This document shows positions 62,900-64,000 of a stretch of 64,000 bases of DNA, in pieces (position 1 is the stretch's first letter; each line of letters starts with the position of its first letter). The stretch covers positions 1-64,000 of the forward strand of contig JAJZGX010000001.1 in the NCBI GenBank assembly GCA_021804825.1, in the 5' to 3' direction. This stretch comes from Pseudomonadota bacterium (GTDB lineage: Bacteria > Pseudomonadota > Alphaproteobacteria > Rhizobiales > Beijerinckiaceae). A program made the translations under genes and the position numbers. The notes under the pieces are model-generated. The model worked only from the letters and a program-made list of their open reading frames with translations. It made no database searches and was not told the DNA's origin.

Positions 62900-64000
62900 T
62901 TGAAAGCACCATATCTGAGGGTTCGGATTCCTGCGGGAACTTGGCGATCGGCACTAATTGGTGTCGGCGCGGTCGTCGGGGTTCTTTTTTCCTCCGGCAC
63001 GGAAAATGCCATTGCCAATGGCGACACCCGCACCCTGCATCTTGTTAACGCGCACACGCATGAAGCCATTGACGCTACCTACATGGTCAATGGCCATTAT
63101 GATCCGGCCGTTCTGGCCAAGCTCAACTGGTTCTTGCGTGATTGGCGGCAAAAGCAAGAAACCCAGATGGACCCGCATCTGTTTGACATCGTCTGGGATG
63201 CCTACCGGCTATCGGGTTCGCATGAGCCGATCGTGGTGCTGTGCGGTTATCGCACCCCCAAGACCAACGCCATGCTGCGGCGCCGCTCGCGGCTGGTCGC
63301 CAAATTCTCGCAGCATATTCTGGGCAAGGCGATGGATCAGCATTATGTTGACGTCCCCATGTCGAAAATCCGTGAAATCGGCATGAAAATGCAGATGGGC
63401 GGGGTTGGCTATTATCCGCATTCGGGCACGCCCTTTGTGCATCTGGACGCCGGCCCGGTGCGCTATTGGCCGCGCATGTCACGCACGCAGTTGGTGCGCA
63501 TGTTCCCGAATGGCAAGACGGTGGATATTCCCTCCGACGGTGTGCCGCTGAAAGGCTATGAGGAAGCGCGGGCGGAAATCGCCTCACGCGGCTGGAACAA
63601 TGCCCCCGTCACGGCCGTCGGCAAACCAAAGGGCTTTTTTGCACGTCTGTTTGGTGGTGATGGCGGTGATGATGCCGAAGCCCAGCAGCGGACACAGCTT
63701 GCCAGCAATTGGCCAAGCAATGATGAAGACATGCGGTTTCCCCGCCCCAATCCCGGCAATGTGAAGGCCGCTGCCGCCGCGCCAACCGCCCCGCCGAAAG
63801 CTGTTTCGCCGCCGGTTGCCGCCGCGCCGTCGCGGCCGCTTCCAACTTTGATGGCCAGCAACACGGCGCCGCAAGGCCCCGCCAACATTGTGCCCTTGCC
63901 GCCGCAACGCCCCGCCGACCTTTCGGCATCGCTGCAATTGGCCGCCGCGCCCATGCCGCCGCAACGTCCGGTGCTGCTGGCCTCGCTTGACAAGGATTAT
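62900..64000 (+). CDS. DUF882/M15-type murein peptidase-like protein (partial, right edge)
   Basis: The frame begins at a TTG (62900) and is open to the window end, at least 367 residues. A signal/anchor segment (ALIGVGAVVGVLFSSGTENA) is followed by the DUF882 domain: LHLVNAHTHEAIDATYMVNG, VVLCGYRTPKTNAML, the zinc-site motifs SQHILGKAMDQHYVDVP and VGYYPHSGTPFVHLDAG, then PRMSRTQL. It resembles the D-Ala-D-Ala carboxypeptidase-like YcbK/M15 family that trims murein. A long Pro/Ala-rich C-terminal region follows. The start is uncertain because no ATG is in frame near the signal sequence. It lies next to an L,D-transpeptidase gene, fitting a cell-wall role. Confidence 0.88.
   Translation, partial: MKAPYLRVRIPAGTWRSALIGVGAVVGVLFSSGTENAIANGDTRTLHLVNAHTHEAIDATYMVNGHYDPAVLAKLNWFLRDWRQKQETQMDPHLFDIVWDAYRLSGSHEPIVVLCGYRTPKTNAMLRRRSRLVAKFSQHILGKAMDQHYVDVPMSKIREIGMKMQMGGVGYYPHSGTPFVHLDAGPVRYWPRMSRTQLVRMFPNGKTVDIPSDGVPLKGYEEARAEIASRGWNNAPVTAVGKPKGFFARLFGGDGGDDAEAQQRTQLASNWPSNDEDMRFPRPNPGNVKAAAAAPTAPPKAVSPPVAAAPSRPLPTLMASNTAPQGPANIVPLPPQRPADLSASLQLAAAPMPPQRPVLLASLDKDY

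Noticed and set aside
1-64000. Search for insertion sequences, prophage, integrase or CRISPR-Cas genes
   Set aside because: No transposase, recombinase, phage structural or Cas motif was seen in any plausible frame; both tRNA genes lack neighbouring integrases or att-like repeats.

Overview
The window is a piece of an alphaproteobacterial chromosome, most likely Hyphomicrobiales (Rhizobiales); no genus can be assigned from it. The signs are: the block rpsB-tsf-pyrH-frr-uppS-cdsA-dxr-rseP; fabD-fabG-acpP-fabF-mltG; a petABC cytochrome bc1 operon; phasins and 3-hydroxybutyrate dehydrogenase; an MbfA iron exporter behind an Irr-type box; a PdhS-like kinase; a DUF882 protein; and a tRNA-His without the extra G(-1) and with A73, a trait of one alphaproteobacterial clade. 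The DNA is GC-rich and densely coding. No insertion sequence, prophage, CRISPR array or rRNA operon was seen.

Layout. 1-6.8 kb: apaG (cut by the left edge), a DUF2235 hydrolase, tRNA-His, two phasin genes, a multi-PAS kinase and a small TSUP permease. 6.8-10.4 kb: tRNA-Ala(CGC), two overlapping 2-oxoglutarate/Fe(II) oxygenases, an SqrR/BigR-type persulfide-sensing repressor and a LacI-family regulator. 10.5-13.7 kb (minus): rplI, rpsR, rpsF and a xylulokinase. 13.8-19.3 kb (plus): fatty-acid synthesis genes and mltG. 19.5-27.0 kb (plus): translation, UMP kinase, isoprenoid/phospholipid genes and the site-2 protease. 27.1-35.2 kb: accessory genes (SDRs, GST, RppH, divergent polysaccharide deacetylase, CAP lipoprotein, DUF3772/MscS channel, CobW-type metallochaperone). 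35.4-40.7 kb (plus): bdhA, a patatin, lpdA, an S4 protein and an oxalyl-CoA-synthetase-like ligase. 41-46.5 kb: rpsO-pnp, an inositol monophosphatase and an IlvD/Edd sugar-acid dehydratase. 46.7-53.2 kb: an outer-membrane barrel, a NIPSNAP/KstD-like flavoprotein/metallophosphoesterase run, mbfA and a Nudix hydrolase. 53.2-59.1 kb: petABC, hemF, pepF. 59.3-64 kb: an NtrC-type regulator, an L,D-transpeptidase and a DUF882 protein cut by the right edge.

How the genes work together. Two distant loci appear tied to poly-3-hydroxybutyrate: the phasin pair, and bdhA plus patatin. A nearly identical 13-bp dyad (12/13 bases), fitting the TGC-N3-GCAA class recognised by PhaR/PhbF repressors, lies upstream of both. 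Iron, heme and respiration are represented by mbfA, hemF and petABC. Envelope growth is represented by fab, mltG, uppS, cdsA, rseP and the L,D-transpeptidase.

The core blocks are joined at points where the usual gene order breaks: no bamA after rseP, no truB before rpsO, xylB between rpsF and fabD. I found no convincing wholly new multi-gene system. The best leads are the PHB operator pair, the oxygenase tandem beside the SqrR-type gene, the variant Irr box at mbfA, and the sharp GC drop inside the L,D-transpeptidase gene.
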